From Heterohyrax brucei (taxonomy: Eukaryota > Chordata > Mammalia > Hyracoidea > Procaviidae), in the NCBI GenBank assembly GCA_028571685.1, contig CM053162.1:13148001-13212000 (forward strand): a stretch of DNA of 64,000 nucleotides, given 5' to 3'. Position 1 is the first letter of the stretch. Each line of letters starts with the position of its first letter. The position numbers and the translations under genes were made by a program. Below are positions 10,780-22,592 of this stretch, piece by piece. The notes under the pieces are model-generated. The model did no database searches. It saw only the letters and a program-made list of their open reading frames with translations, and was not told where the DNA came from.

Positions 10780-11499
10780 GCTGTTATTGTTGTTGTTAGG
10801 TGCCAGTGAGTCAGTGCCAACTCATAGTGACTGTGTGGATAGCAGAACAAAACACTGCCCTGTCCTGTGCTATGCTCACATTCATTTTTATGCTTAAGCC
10901 CATTGTTGTAGGCACTGTGTCAATCTGCCTTGCTGAAGGTCTTCATCTTTTTGGCCAACCCTCTACCAAGCAAGGTGTCCTTCTCCAGGGGTTGATTACT
11001 CCTGTCAACAAGTTCAAAATATATGATACAATCTTACCATCCTTGCTTCCAAGGAGTACTCTTGTTGAACTTCTTCCAAGACAGATGTGTTTGCTCTTCT
11101 GGCACTCCATGGTACAGTCAATATTCTTCTCCAGCATCACAATTTGAAGGCATCGTTTCTCCTTCTGTCTTCCTGATTCATTGTCCAGCATTTATATGCA
11201 TATGACATGATTGAAAATATCATGGTTTGGGTCAAGTGTACCTTAGTCTTTAAGGTGTCATCTTTACTTTTCAACACTTTAAAGAGGTCTTTTGCAGCAA
11301 ATTTTCCCAGTGCAATGCATCTTTTGATTTCTTGACTACTGCTTCTATGGGCATTGATTGTGGAACCAAGTAAAATGAAATTTTAAACAACATCAATCTT
11401 TTCTCCATTTATTATGATGTTGTTTAACAGTCCAGTTATCAGGATTTTTGTTTTCTTGATGTTGAGGTACCACCCATACTGAAGGCTGTGGTTTTTAAT

Positions 11500-12305
11500 C
11501 TTCATTAGTGTTTCAAATTCTCTTCACTTTCAGCAAGCAAGGTTGTGTCTTCCTCATAACACAGGCTGTTAATGAGTCTTCCTCAAATCTGACACCTCAT
11601 TCATCTATACATAGTCCAGTTTCTTAGATTATTTGCTCAGCATACAAATTGGAAAGGTATGGTGAAAGTACACAACCATGACATACACATTTCCTGACTT
11701 TAAACAATGTGTTGCCCCCTTATTCTGTTTGTACAACTGCCTTTTGATCTGTGTACAGGTTCCTTATGAGCACAACTGAATGCTCTGGAATTCTCATTCT
11801 CTGCAATGTTAAACATAATTTGTTATGATCCACACAGTCGAATGCCTTTGCATAGTCAATAAAGCATACGTAAACATCTTTCTGATATTCTCTGCTTTCA
11901 GCCAAAATCCATCTGACATCAGTAATGATTTCGCTGGTTCCACCTCCTTTTCTGAATCTGATTTGAATGTCTGGGACTTCCCAGTCAATATACTGCTGTA
12001 GTCACTTTTTGAAAGATCTTTAGTAAAATTTTACTTGCAAGTGATGTTTAGGATACTGTTCAATAATTTCCTCATACAGTTGGATCACCTGTCTTGAAAA
12101 TACGCATGAGTATGAATCTTTTCCAGTCAGCTGGCCAGATAGCTGTCTTCCAAATTTCTTGGCATAGATAAGTAAGTACTTCCAGCACTGCATCTATTTG
12201 TGGAAACATGTCTATTAATATTCCACCAATTTCTGAAGCCTTGGTTTTTCACCAGTGCCTTCAGTGCAACTTCAACTTCTTTTCTTCAGAACCATTGGTT
12301 CCTGA
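11500..12305 (-). pseudogene. RTE reverse transcriptase remnant
   Basis: The best preserved stretch (11720-11905) contains 'CFIDYAKAFDCVDHNKL', the RTE/BovB form of the palm motif with its catalytic aspartate, followed by 'RNLYTDQKA'. The downstream region corresponding to the second catalytic aspartate pair (about 11540-11700) is frame-broken. Function in life was cDNA synthesis at the chromosomal nick. Confidence 0.88.
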
Positions 12306-12754
12306 TCATATGTTACCTCTTGAAACTGTTAGACATGAACCAAATCTTTTTGGTATGATGACTGTGTATGCCTTCCATCTTCTTTTGATGCCTCCTGAGT
12401 TGTTGAATACTTTCCCTGTGGAATCTTTCACTATTGTAACTGAAGTCTTAAGATTTTTCTTCAGTTTTTCAGCTTGAGAAATGCAGAGAATTTCCTTTAC
12501 TTTTGGTTTTCTATCTCCAGCTCTTTGCACATGTCTTTACAATACTTTACTTTGTCTTCTTGTGCTGACCTTTGAAATCTTCTCTTCAGTCCTTTTATTT
12601 CATCATTTCTCCCTTTGGCTTCAGCTACCTGATATTCAAGAACAAGTTTCAAGGTCTCTTCTGATACCCAGTTTGGCATTTTTTTTTTTTTCCTTTCTTG
12701 TTTCATTGACCTCTTGCTTTCTTCATGTGTCATGTCTTTGATTTCATTCCACAA
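12306..12754 (-). pseudogene. RTE ORF2 linker between endonuclease and reverse transcriptase
   Basis: Two overlapping open frames (12497-12754 and 12306-12530) give a Lys/Glu-rich helical region with 'WVSEETLKLV' and 'CKELEIENQK', followed by 'IKRRWK'. This order is what I expect between the two enzymatic domains of RTE. A frameshift lies near 12500-12530. Confidence 0.8.
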
Positions 12755-13700
12755 CTTATCTGGTCTTCAGTCATTTGTGTTGACTGCATCAAATCTGTTC
12801 TTGTGATGGTCTCTGAACTCAAGTGGGATATTTCCAAGGTCATACATGAGCTCTCATGGGCTTGTTCTAACTTTCTTTAGTTTCAATTTGAGCTTGCGTT
12901 ATAGGCAATTGATGGTCTGTTCTGTAGTCAGCACCTGGCCTTGTTCTGACTGCTGATATTAAGCTTTTTCATTGTCGCCTTCCACAGATATAGTCAATTT
13001 GATTCCTGTGTATTCTATCTGGCAAGGTCCATGTGTACAGTCAACGTTTATGTTGGTGAAAAAAGATATTTGCAATGAAAAAGTTGTTAGTCTTGCAAAA
13101 CTCTGTCATGAGATGTCCAGCATTATTTATACTATGAAGGACATATTTTCCAACTATGGATCCTTCTCCCGTGTTTCCAGCTTTTGCATTCCAATCATCA
13201 GTAATTATCAATATATCCTGTTTACATGTTTGATCAATTCTGGACTGAAGAAGCTAGTACAAATCTTCATTTCCTTTATTTTTGGCCCTAGTGGTTGGTG
13301 AGAAAATTTGAACAATAAAACTTAGCTTCCTTGTAGGCATATGGATATTATCCTATCACTGACAGCATTGTACTTCAGGATAGATCTTAAAATGTTCTTT
13401 TTGGTGATGAATGCAACACCATTCCTCTTCAAGTTGTTATGCCTAGCAGAGGAGACCACATGATTTTCCAACTAAAAATGGCCAATGGTCCATTTCAGCT
13501 CCCTAATGCTTAGGACATTAATGTTTATGTGTTACATTTACATTTCATTTTTGATGATTTACAGTTTTCCTGGATTCATAATTTATACATTTAACATTCC
13601 AATTATTAATGGATGTTTGCACCTGTTTGTTCTCATCTTGAGTTGTGCCACATCAGAAGGTGAAATTCCTGAAAGTTTGACTCCATCCACATCATTAAGG
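12755..13700 (-). pseudogene. RTE apurinic-like endonuclease region remnant
   Basis: The - strand between the 5' region and the linker corresponds to the RTE endonuclease. Only short frame fragments survive; no intact active-site motif can be read. Assignment comes from position and nucleotide similarity recalled for the RTE family. Confidence 0.6.
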
Positions 13701-14010
13701 TCAACCCTTCTTTTAGGAGGCAGCTCTTCCCAGTAGTCTTGTGCGTGCCTTCCAACTCAGGGGGCTCATTTTCTGGCACTATAACTGATAATGTTCCATT
13801 GCTATTCATAGGGTTCTTACTGGCTAACTCATTTTAGAAGTTGACTGCTGGGTCCTTCTTCCTAGTCTGTCTTGATCTAGAAGCTCTGCTGAAACCTGTC
13901 TAGTCTGGGTGCCTCTGCTGGTATCTGAATATTGGTAGCATATCTTCCAGCATTACAGCAACATGCAAGACCCAACAACACGACAAACTGACAGACAAAT
14001 GTGGGGGAGG

Positions 14011-14394
14011 GGCAACCCGAGAGCGACCATCAAGTTATCTTTTCTCAAATCATATTGTCTATTTGATTTTTCTAAGGTTAAAGAATATCAGAGGTTCTTG
14101 GGCCTGGAGGGAGAGTGCTAATTTTTCAAACAGGGCACACCTCACTGGAGATGTTTTCTTAAGAGAATGACTGAGTATCTGACTGGATATTATGCCATGT
14201 ATTCATGTGTAAGGAGGAAGTTAAATTAAGTTACCGGTACCTACAGAGAAGGTTTATCTAGCCAGGCCTTTTGCACAGCATGCAAGACCTAGCATAATCT
14301 TCTCCATGCTTTTGTCTCTTCTGGTCTCCATCTCCCACTTCATGGTCATGCTGAAAAATTCACAATCACCATCTTATGTTCTGAATCTCTTACC
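14011..14394. other. Unassigned non-coding DNA
   Basis: No gene seen. The right part may be the diverged upstream portion of the adjacent L2. Confidence 0.4.
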
Positions 14395-14735
14395 TTTAGG
14401 ATGGACTCTTTGCCCCAAATGTGGACCCTTTACCTCTCTTTACAGACTGCCCCTCTGGTTCCTTCAGAATTTAACTTAGATGCCATGCCCACTGTGAAGA
14501 TTTACTGACCCTGTAAGGCTATATTAGGTACCCCTGCTGTAAGCTCCAGAAATATTGTAAGCTTATATAATTATACCTTAATTTACTCCTATATATGTGT
14601 ATATAGCAGATTGTAAGGTTCCTGAGGGCAGAGGCTATATCTTGTTCTGTTTGCATCTACACTAACCAGTATGCTGCTTAACATAGAGCAAATGCTCAAT
14701 AAACGTTTGTTGAATTCACATTTAAGTATTTAGTT
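14395..14735 (+). mobile_element. L2 LINE 3' end, ancient
   Basis: Contains the L2 tail pattern 'ctgagggcagaggctatatc' and ends 'gctcaataaacgtttgttga', characteristic of L2 3' ends. The upstream portion is heavily diverged. Confidence 0.75.
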
Positions 14736-15135
14736 AATAAATGCCAAATGCATCAAATTAGTGCTTAATTTAAATCTAGTTGCCAGTTACCACACTCTGG
14801 TTACTTTGAGAGCGTTCAATAAACATGGAGAGAGAAAGAGAGAAAAGAAATTGAAAACATTTGTGTGTCAAGATACCATGTTCTATTTTTGTTCAGAATG
14901 GCTTGATCATCTTGCGTTTAGTTAAACCTTATATGCCACAGCGTGAGACCTGGATGAACATGTCAGCCCAGAGCATTGCCCCCCTCCTGTGAGTGAACCA
15001 GTTTCAGGCAACTGTGAAAATGCAGAGCACAGATCCTTACCCACAACACTTAATCCATGCACAGGCAATGTGAGCATCTTTCTATACTATATGATTTTAT
15101 GTGCTTCCAGAGTTTTGTAAGCTTCAAATAATTTT

Positions 15136-15308
15136 TTTGGAGCGCTAGTGACACAGTAGTTCAGTGATACCTCTGCTAACCCAAAGGTAAGCCGTTTGAA
15201 TCCACCAGTCACTCCTTTCAAACCATACAGGGTAATTTTACTCTGACCTGCATGGTTGCTGTGAGTTAAAATTGACTCAGTGGCAACAGCTTTGGGGTTT
15301 TTGGTTTA
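15136..15308 (+). mobile_element. AfroSINE
   Basis: Head with a degraded A box, a B-box-like 'gtttgaatccacc', and the 3' core 'gtgagttaaaattgactc', ending in a GGTTT-rich tail. Confidence 0.88.
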
Positions 15309-16649
15309 ATAATCTTTTCTGTCAGCCTACCATTATCAGGAAATCTCTACAATTAAAATCACCTCTTTGCACTTAAGACCTTATGTCCAGAAGTTCACGT
15401 TTTATGTATAAAGCGTATATCTAAAATTGACATCACAATCTAAGTTAATGAACATGATGATTTATAAGATTAGTCTGTAAAACCTGAGAACTACACCCTT
15501 AGAGAGCATACCACAGAAAGAATCTGATGCCAGGAAACACATGGGCAGGAGACTGGGAAAGTAGGCAGAGGGGGGAGGGCCATGTGCAAAGCTCTGTGTT
15601 GTGTGAAGGAGCTCCAAGTCTCAGGTATCCAACATGAGAATTAGGGAGAAAGAAGATGAGGATACACTAGCTTTTGTCATGATGCAGCTCTGCCCACTCC
15701 TAAAATAGCTTTTCAAGGTTAGTACCAGTACACATTTTCCGAGTACATCTAAGACATCACAAGGTATCTCAGTTTCTCTCTTTGTTTTTTGTGAAGGCGC
15801 AAAGCTCTCTTTCTTTAGGGTGTGTCTCCTTGACACAATTAAGAAGTGCAACATTTCAACCTTTGAAAGTAGAGTGAAGCCTTGTGGCTACTTATTTTTT
15901 GTCTACTTGCCGCAAAAACAAAATAATAGAGACTCAGCGTTATGTAGAAAAGCCTCAAATCAAGTAACAAAATATTTATCAGTAGAGAATTAATAGGCAT
16001 AGCGTGGTCACACTTTATTTCTACAAGCATGTAAGAAGTTCTGATAAACCCTATTCTGTAAAATTATTTATTTCTCTAACCTAGGGGAGTTTCTGGTTGA
16101 TGTTTGATGTTGAAGGGACCCTCTATAGGCATTTTTCCTTATACAAGAAGTGCTGCTGGGTTGCCAAGTCCTCACAAGTCAGTAACCACAAATAATCAAA
16201 GCCTGTGACTTGTTAAGTAGATGGAATCTGTATTCCCACTTGAGCTTCTAGGTATAGTAACTTAATTGGTAGACTTGTGTAACAATTCTATTTGTCTATT
16301 TGATCATTGTACTCCAACTTAGAGTTCAGAGTTTAAATGATGCCATTGCTGACTTTTGCAGGTACTCACCTTATTTTCTGTTTCACATATAAGTGTAGAC
16401 TAAAAATAGTAATGGTTTGCATCAACCATGTATCTTTCTACAGAACCTGTTGGATGACCAAGAAATGTTCCTTCCAAGAGGGAAAAAAATGTCTACATGG
16501 AAGGAATAAAACATGAGCTATTTATATTTCATAATGCCCACAGCACACTGTTGGGAAAATTTGAATAACTTCAGCTAAACTTAGGAAGATGCATTAAAGC
16601 ATACAGAATACTTTCATGCTTATTTTCTCACTCAATTCGAGTTTGTAAA
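15309..16649. other. Unassigned non-coding DNA
   Basis: About 1.3 kb with no gene. Small open frames at 15621-15854 and 15839-16030 on the - strand have no recognisable motif and are probably chance. Confidence 0.5.
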
Positions 16650-16770
16650 ATAGTACTAACTCCATTTCAGAAATGAGAAAAAGGAGACCATAAAATTTGT
16701 GCAGCCACTTGTCTCATGAAGGACTAAGCTGAAACCAACATTTAACTCTATGGCATACAGTAAGACAAGT
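16650..16770 (-). mobile_element. MIR SINE, ancient
   Basis: Order of segments resembles MIR in reverse: 'ccatttcagaaatgagaaaa', then a degraded gene-loss-tolerant core and 'taactctatggc'. Heavily diverged. Confidence 0.5.
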
Positions 16771-17313
16771 GGCTCCACCCAGAGGTTCACTACTATGCTT
16801 TTGGGAACTCCAGACCCCTATCTAAAAAGAAAACCTTAAATATAAAAAAATCTCCAAACCCCAAAATAATAGAATTTTTTTTTTCCTTAGAGGAGGCAAG
16901 TAGAGCTAGAAAACTGAATGATTTCACCATAGTTTTTACACTCTGACGAGCCTTCCTGGTCTTCTCTGTCTTTCTGAAGCAAAGCTCAGAGGCACTAGTT
17001 AATGCAAGAATTCATCTCTCCTCCATCACTGCTCCCTCTGACTGCTGATTTAAAGATGTGAATCTGCTATCTTATCTAACAGGGAGAAGCGAATCTGAAT
17101 TTCAGTGACACAGAGATGAGAGTCCAAGGCAATCTCAAAGACAAGACTGGCAATTAATTAGACAGATAGCATCTTAGACTTGGGAAAGACCTCAGAGGTC
17201 TAACTCAATCTCCTACCTAGCACAGGAACCCTTTCCACAGTGAGCCTGATGATTGTCACCTGGTATTAGCTCTATCGAGGGGGCTTCACTCCTCTTGTGG
17301 CATCCCATTCTAC
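16771..17313. other. Unassigned non-coding DNA
   Basis: Contains a short stretch ('gaaagacctcagaggtctaa', about 17183) like a widespread ancient mammalian repeat, too short to name. No gene seen. Confidence 0.4.
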
Positions 17314-17367
17314 TGTTGTTGCATGGGCTCTTGTTGTTGCATGGGCTCTTGTTGTTGCATGGGCTCT
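17314..17367. repeat. 18-bp minisatellite, three perfect copies
   Basis: The unit tgttgttgcatgggctct is repeated three times without mismatch at 17314-17331, 17332-17349 and 17350-17367. It produces a repeated SPCNNK pattern in a chance - strand frame. Confidence 0.95.
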
Positions 17368-17714
17368 TGCTTCTATGATACTGAATTATTTTGATAAATT
17401 GTAAATCCACCTTTCAAACCTGGTTCTGCCTCCCAGAGCCTTTAAGAATCCAGTCACTTGTGTTTTCACATGTTATTTCCCTAGTATTTGAAGTCAGCTC
17501 TCTTGACTTTTTGACATTTCTTTTCTAGCAGAAGACCATCAGCTCCTCCAACTTTCCCCACATTCACCGATGTTTTTGCTGTTCCAGATAATCATTTGGC
17601 TGCAGGCTGTTTTTTCTTTTTTGGAGGGTGAAATATCTACAGCTGAATATGATATATTTTAAAAGAGGTTCCTGGCCAGCTCATCAGAGCAGGCTCGTGT
17701 GTTGTTTATGGTGC

Positions 17715-17935
17715 TTAAATATTAACAGGTTTCAGGAGCTCTTTCAGATTAAGACAGACTAGGAAGAAAAGAACAGCAATCTGCTTCTGAAAACTAGCCA
17801 AGAAAAACCCAGTGGAGCCTAGCAGTCGGATGTGCAGCCAGTCATGGTGATGGAACAGGATGGGGCAGCATTTCCTTCTGGGATCACAACGAGTCAGGGG
17901 CTGATTCAATGGCACCCGACAACAGCACCGAACAA
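17715..17935 (+). mobile_element. RTE-derived composite SINE, headless copy
   Basis: Shares the order 'gattaagacagactaggaag', 'atctgcttctgaaaa', then an RTE-like 3' end 'attcaatggcacccgacaac'. The same middle and tail occur at 40930-41115 and in the RTE deletion derivative at 27742. The tRNA-like head is missing. Confidence 0.7.
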
Positions 17936-18199
17936 GGTCTGCTGTGGCCCCTTCATCTGATCCACTATTATTTTCTTTCAGGCTCTTTACAGGTCATGGG
18001 CTCTACACTAGTAGTGTATTATGATTGGCTATAGCATCAACTGCCTTGGCTCAGTAATCCACTGGATTTTTACCAAATGAGAATTGTTTCTCTCCTCAAA
18101 ATTGTAATTTACCTCAGAAACTACATCACCATTAAGATGACCAGAAGTAATTGGTCATGTACAGGGAATACACAGTTGTCCCTGAGGATGTTGGCATAT
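17936..18199. other. Unassigned non-coding DNA
   Basis: Nothing recognised in this stretch. Confidence 0.4.
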
Positions 18200-18340
18200 G
18201 GTGGTCAGGTGGTGAAGAACTTGGCTGTTAACCAAAAGGTCAGCAGTTGGAATCCATCCACCGCTCCTTGGAAACCTTATGGGATAGTGTTACTCTGTAC
18301 TGTAGGGCTGCTATGAGTTAGAAATGACAGCAATTTTTTT
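18200..18340 (+). mobile_element. AfroSINE
   Basis: Head 'ggtcaggtggtgaagaactt', B-box-like 'cagttggaatcc', and the end 'gctatgagttagaaatgaca' followed by a T-rich tail. Confidence 0.88.
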
Positions 18341-19264
18341 TTAAGCTTGCTGTCTATCTTATATTGTGTCTCTGAAAATACAGAGAAAAACAGGTAAGAG
18401 ACAAATTTACCAGCAACTTTGATAAACAGACCCCGAGGGAAACCTTGAATGACATTTGGAAGGTTGGTAAAAGCTGCCACTTTTCAAACAAAATGTGGCT
18501 AAGCTGTGCTCCACCAGGCCACACCTGTTTTCAAAACCACTGAGTATTCTGCAGATAAACAGAGATGTCAGGTCTGACAGTCTCTAAGGCAACAAGATAC
18601 TGATCATCACAGCATATGTGAGAGATAGAAAGACACACTGGGGACAACACACAGTCTGGATTTCTCATTAACTAAACAATACAACAGAAATTAGGATAAA
18701 CTGCACAGAAAGTTCCTCTCATGTCCAGTCCAAAATCCTGGATTGTACTGGAGTTGGAAAATGAATGCAGTCAGTTGACCTCGGGATGGTTTCCCAAGAG
18801 TACAGCCCCAGACACCCTTTTAGCTTAGCAATGAAGTCACACCTGAAGTTAACCCTTCAGCCAAAGATTAGAAAGATCTGTAAAACAAAACAATTCTAAA
18901 GGGGCACACCAGTTCAGGGGCAAAGACTAGAAGGCAGGAGGGGACAAGAAAGGTAGTAATGGGGAACTCAAGGTTGACAAGGGAGAGCATTAACAGATCA
19001 TGGTGTTGGTAATAAATGTCACAAAATGTGTACTACTTATTTAATGAGAAGGCACTTGGCTTGGCACTTTAATCTGTAAAATGTTCCCCAAGACCACAAT
19101 CCTCAACCCTCAGTTTCAGTAGTTCAATCCCTCCAAGTGTTTGGCTGTGTCTAGGAAGCTTTTATGGCTTTGACTTAGTTAAGCTGTGCTCACTTCTCTT
19201 GTATTGTCTATTGTCTAGCCCTACAAGTTACCACTTGTCTACTATCTAGTTAGTGATTTCCCAT
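18341..19264. other. Unassigned non-coding DNA
   Basis: About 0.9 kb with no gene or nameable repeat. Confidence 0.5.
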
Positions 19265-20371
19265 TCTTACTTTTTCCCTCTTTCATGACTATCAAAGAAT
19301 ACATATATATTTTTTCTGTTTGTAAACATTGTCCTGGGTTTTTATAATACTGGTCTCATACAACACATGTCATTTTATGATTGATTTATCTCATTCAACA
19401 TAATGGCCTTCAGATTCATGCATGTTGTGAGATAGTTCGTAGATTCATTATCGTTCTCCATCACTCTACACACTGTATTGCATTGTGTGTATGCATCATA
19501 ACTTGTATCCATTCATCTGTTATAGGCACTTAGCTTGTTTACATCTTTTTGATGTTGTGAATGTTCCAATGACCATAGGTGAGCACATGTGTATTCACAT
19601 GAAGGTTCTTACTTCTTAGGATATATTCATCGGAGTACAGCTGCTGGATAGTATAGTAGCTTTCTAAGGAGGGTCCATTATCATTTTCCACAGTGTTCAT
19701 GTTATCTTACACATCCACCAGCAGAACATACAAGTTCCAATCTTCCCATGACCTCTCCAACATCTGTTATTTTCAGTTTTGTCGATTAGTGTGTCAGTGT
19801 GAGTTGATTAATATTGTCAGTGTGAGATGGCATACCCTTGTAGTTCTGATTTACATTTCTCTAATGGTTAATGATTGAGTATATTCTCATATGTCTGTTA
19901 GCTACATGAATGTCCTTTTTTGTCAAAATGTCTATTCATATCCTTTGTCTATTTTTTAACTGCATATTTGGTCTTTTTGTTACTGAGGTGTTGAAGTAGT
20001 CTACAGATGTTAGTGATTAGACCCTTATAAGATATGCTATAGCCAACTTTTTTCCTCAGTCTGTAGGTTCTATTTTTCACTTTTTTGATGAAGTCTTTTG
20101 ATGAGTGTAAGTGTTTGATTTTTAGGAGCTCCCAGTTATCTAGTTTGTCTTCTGGTGTTTTCACAAGGTTAGTTATGGTTTCTATTCAGTTATGCTACAT
20201 GAGGACCCTTAACCTTTTCCCTATGTTTTACTCCATGATCTTTTATCATTTTAGACTTTATAATTAGTTCCTAGACCCATTTTGACCTAGTTTTCAAGTA
20301 CAGTGTGAAGGATGAGTCCTGTTTGATTTTCTTACAGATGACTATCCAGTTTTGACAGTACCATTTCTTTT
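19265..20371 (-). mobile_element. Older L1 (ORF2 C-terminal part), interrupted
   Basis: Reverse-oriented L1 ORF2 sequence with the typical antisense word order (for example 'cattcaacataatggccttc' and 'ttgctgg'-like motifs). No open frame survives. It is interrupted at 20360-20371 by two L1 3'-UTR inserts and resumes at 21582. Confidence 0.8.
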
Positions 20372-21056
20372 TGTATTATGATTAAGTGGAAGCGTACAAT
20401 TCAATTTTGTATATCCGCCTCTCTGCAACTCTATCTGCCCTCCTCACCCTGTGACAGCACATTCTTCTTTCTCACTCTTTACTTCAGTATCCACTCAACC
20501 ATCACTTGTCCACTCCTTTCCACTGTGTCCTGTCCCCTCTAAAAAGAAATCAATAGGCCAAAAAATAGTGCTGTTGAGTTGATTCCAACTCATAGCAACC
20601 AGTAGGACAGCCACGTATACATAGATATAAAAACCTAAAGTACACACACCACATATATCACTCTGTGTCCCTGTGTCCAGTCCATTCTTTGTCTGAAGTG
20701 TTGGCTTCAGTACTGATTTGACGTCTGGGCTTGCAGCAAGTCTAGGAGCCAAGCTCTCCGGGGACCCTCCATGCTGTCGGCCAATCAGTTTGGCCTTTTA
20801 ATAAAGTTCTTGATCTGTACACCTCTTTTTCTCATGCTACATCAGGGACTCTACATGTGTTCCCTGTCAGGCCTATCTTTGGTGGTAGCCCAGGCACCCA
20901 ATAGTTCTTCTGGCCTCATCCTGATGTAGTCTTCTGATCCTATAAGGCCTTCTGTATCTGGGACTCATTTTCCTTCACATCTTTGATGTTCTCAGTTGTC
21001 ATCTGTTCCAAGTGGGTTGGGACCAGTTGATGTTCCTCAGATAGCAGCTTCACAAC
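20372..21056 (-). mobile_element. L1 3'-UTR insertion 1
   Basis: A 5'-truncated L1 in reverse, homologous to the 3' UTR at 23985-24849. Its flanks are accatttctttt (20360-20371) and acaatttctttt (21057-21068), a 12-bp duplication with one mismatch. It includes an AfroSINE-like fragment at 20572-20605. Confidence 0.78.
20572..20605 (-). mobile_element. AfroSINE fragment within L1 3' UTR
   Basis: A short piece reading 'gagttgattccaactcatag', absent from the otherwise homologous 3' UTR at 21245-21265. Confidence 0.65.
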
Positions 21057-21063
21057 ACAATTT

Positions 21064-21571
21064 CTTTTCTTTTTTCTTGTAATTAAGGGACAGTATACAA
21101 TCCAAATTCAATTATGCATACCCACCTATCTGCAGCTCCTGCTCTCCTTGCCCAGTGACAGCACACTCCTCTTTTTCATTCTACATTTGTAGAAACCTCT
21201 TAACAAGCTCCTGTCCCCTCCTCTCTAACCTTTTCTCTCCTGTCTAGAATGATACCAGTAGGACAGCATCCTATAAATTCATAGAACCATAAAGCACACG
21301 CACTATATAGTCAGATTGTGTCCCCAAATCCAGTCCATTTTTGTCCAAAGAGTTGACCTCAGTAGTGTTTTCTGGTGAGGGGCAGTAGCAGGTCCAGGGG
21401 CCATGCTCTCAAGGGATCCTTCAGGCTGTCAGAACATTAGTTGTGTTTTTTCAGAAGAGTTTTTGAGCTGCACCGCTCTTCTTTTCGTGTTTACACAGGG
21501 ACTCTACATTGTGTACCCCGTCATGGCTGTCTTTGGTGGTGGCCATGCACCATCTGGTTCTTCTGGTAACA
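21064..21571 (-). mobile_element. L1 3'-UTR insertion 2
   Basis: A second 5'-truncated L1 3' UTR, reverse orientation, flanked by a perfect 10-bp duplication AACACAATTT (21054-21063 and 21572-21581). It entered exactly at the right junction of insertion 1. Confidence 0.8.
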
Positions 21572-21581
21572 AACACAATTT

Positions 21582-21960
21582 TTTAAAAAGACTTTACTTT
21601 CCCTATTCAGTGGAATTTGGTCATTTATCAAAGATCGGCTGACCATAGGTGGATGGATTTATGCCTGGGTTCTTGATTCTGTTCCACTGGTCTATGTGTT
21701 GTTGTATCACTATCAGGGCATTTTGACTACTGTGGCTATACGGCAGATTCTCAGATCAGGTAGTATAAGTCCTCCTACTGTGTTCTCTTTCTTCAGTAAC
21801 ACTTTACTTGTCCAGGAACTATTTATTCCACTACCATAAAAAAATTGGTGATTACTTTTTCCATCTTATTAGCAAATGCTTTTGGTGTTTGGAATAGGAT
21901 TTCAGCCTATCCACAGACTGCTCTGGATAGATTGACATTTTCACAATGGCCTCTGCTTTC
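21582..21960 (-). mobile_element. Older L1, continuation (ORF2 thumb region)
   Basis: Continues the L1 interrupted at 20371, with antisense ORF2 wording such as 'gttccactggtctatgtgtt'. No open frame. Confidence 0.78.
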
Positions 21961-22451
21961 TGCACACCAAAATTTATTAAATATATATAATATAAATGTT
22001 TCCCTTGTGATGTTTCCAACTGGAGATACTTTAATAACAATAAAATAAAGAACATTTATTAAGAAAAGGCAGAGGTTCAGGATGAAGTCTGGAATTGGCA
22101 TGGGTGCTTTATTCTATTGCTGGTCGACTCACTGCTTTGGGGTTTTTTAAAGCCTGTACTTTTTCTTGTTTACTGTACTACCAGCTCGTGGATGTCAGGG
22201 GTTCAGTCTCATCCACTCATGTGTTCCCAGTAATCCAGGTGTAACAGTCTGTACCTCATGGTACTCAAATAAGTAGCCGTGGAATTGGGTCACTGTGTTG
22301 CTTTGAGGAGGTGAGGCTCTAAGACACTGCAGCTATACTGAAATTTCATGATTCGGGAAATGGGAAAAAATACTGTGAATGTGAACTAATTGATGATCTA
22401 ACGTACCTTGAGAAAAGGAAAAATAATCACAGATGGTCATGACAAGTATTG
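21961..22451. other. Unassigned non-coding DNA
   Basis: AT-rich left part (about 21970-22060), then ordinary sequence. No gene seen. Confidence 0.4.
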
Positions 22452-22530
22452 GTTTGCCAAGTGCTGTCAAGTCGGATCCGACTCATAGCAACCCTAGGGG
22501 CCAGGGTAGAACTGACCCCCAGAGTATTGG
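22452..22530 (-). mobile_element. AfroSINE, truncated
   Basis: Reverse 3' core 'gtcggatccgactcatagca' followed by about 40 bp of the body. The head is missing. The core is close to consensus, so the insert is fairly young. Confidence 0.82.
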
Positions 22531-22592
22531 TTTATGAAGCCCAATTTGATAAAGAACAGAAGAAATAAAGATATAGCTGGTCAGTTAGGCAC

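Larger units (their letters stand above)
10780..14010 (-). mobile_element. Near-full-length RTE (BovB-type) LINE, dead
   Basis: A 3.2-kb LINE on the - strand. Its 3' end is a short (AAC)n-like tail (complement at 10780-10800) preceded by a segment resembling the AfroSINE tail. In order on the - strand come an endonuclease region (about 13700-12755), a charged linker (12754-12306) and a reverse transcriptase (about 12300-11500). The 5' end near 14005 matches the 5' end of the deletion derivative at 27742. Stops and indels in every frame show it cannot code. Family placement rests on the reverse transcriptase motif and on general recall of afrotherian RTE1. Confidence 0.88.

Noticed and set aside
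17300-17370. Short spaced repeats that could suggest a CRISPR-like array
   Set aside because: The units are directly adjacent without spacers and the window is mammalian; it is a minisatellite.
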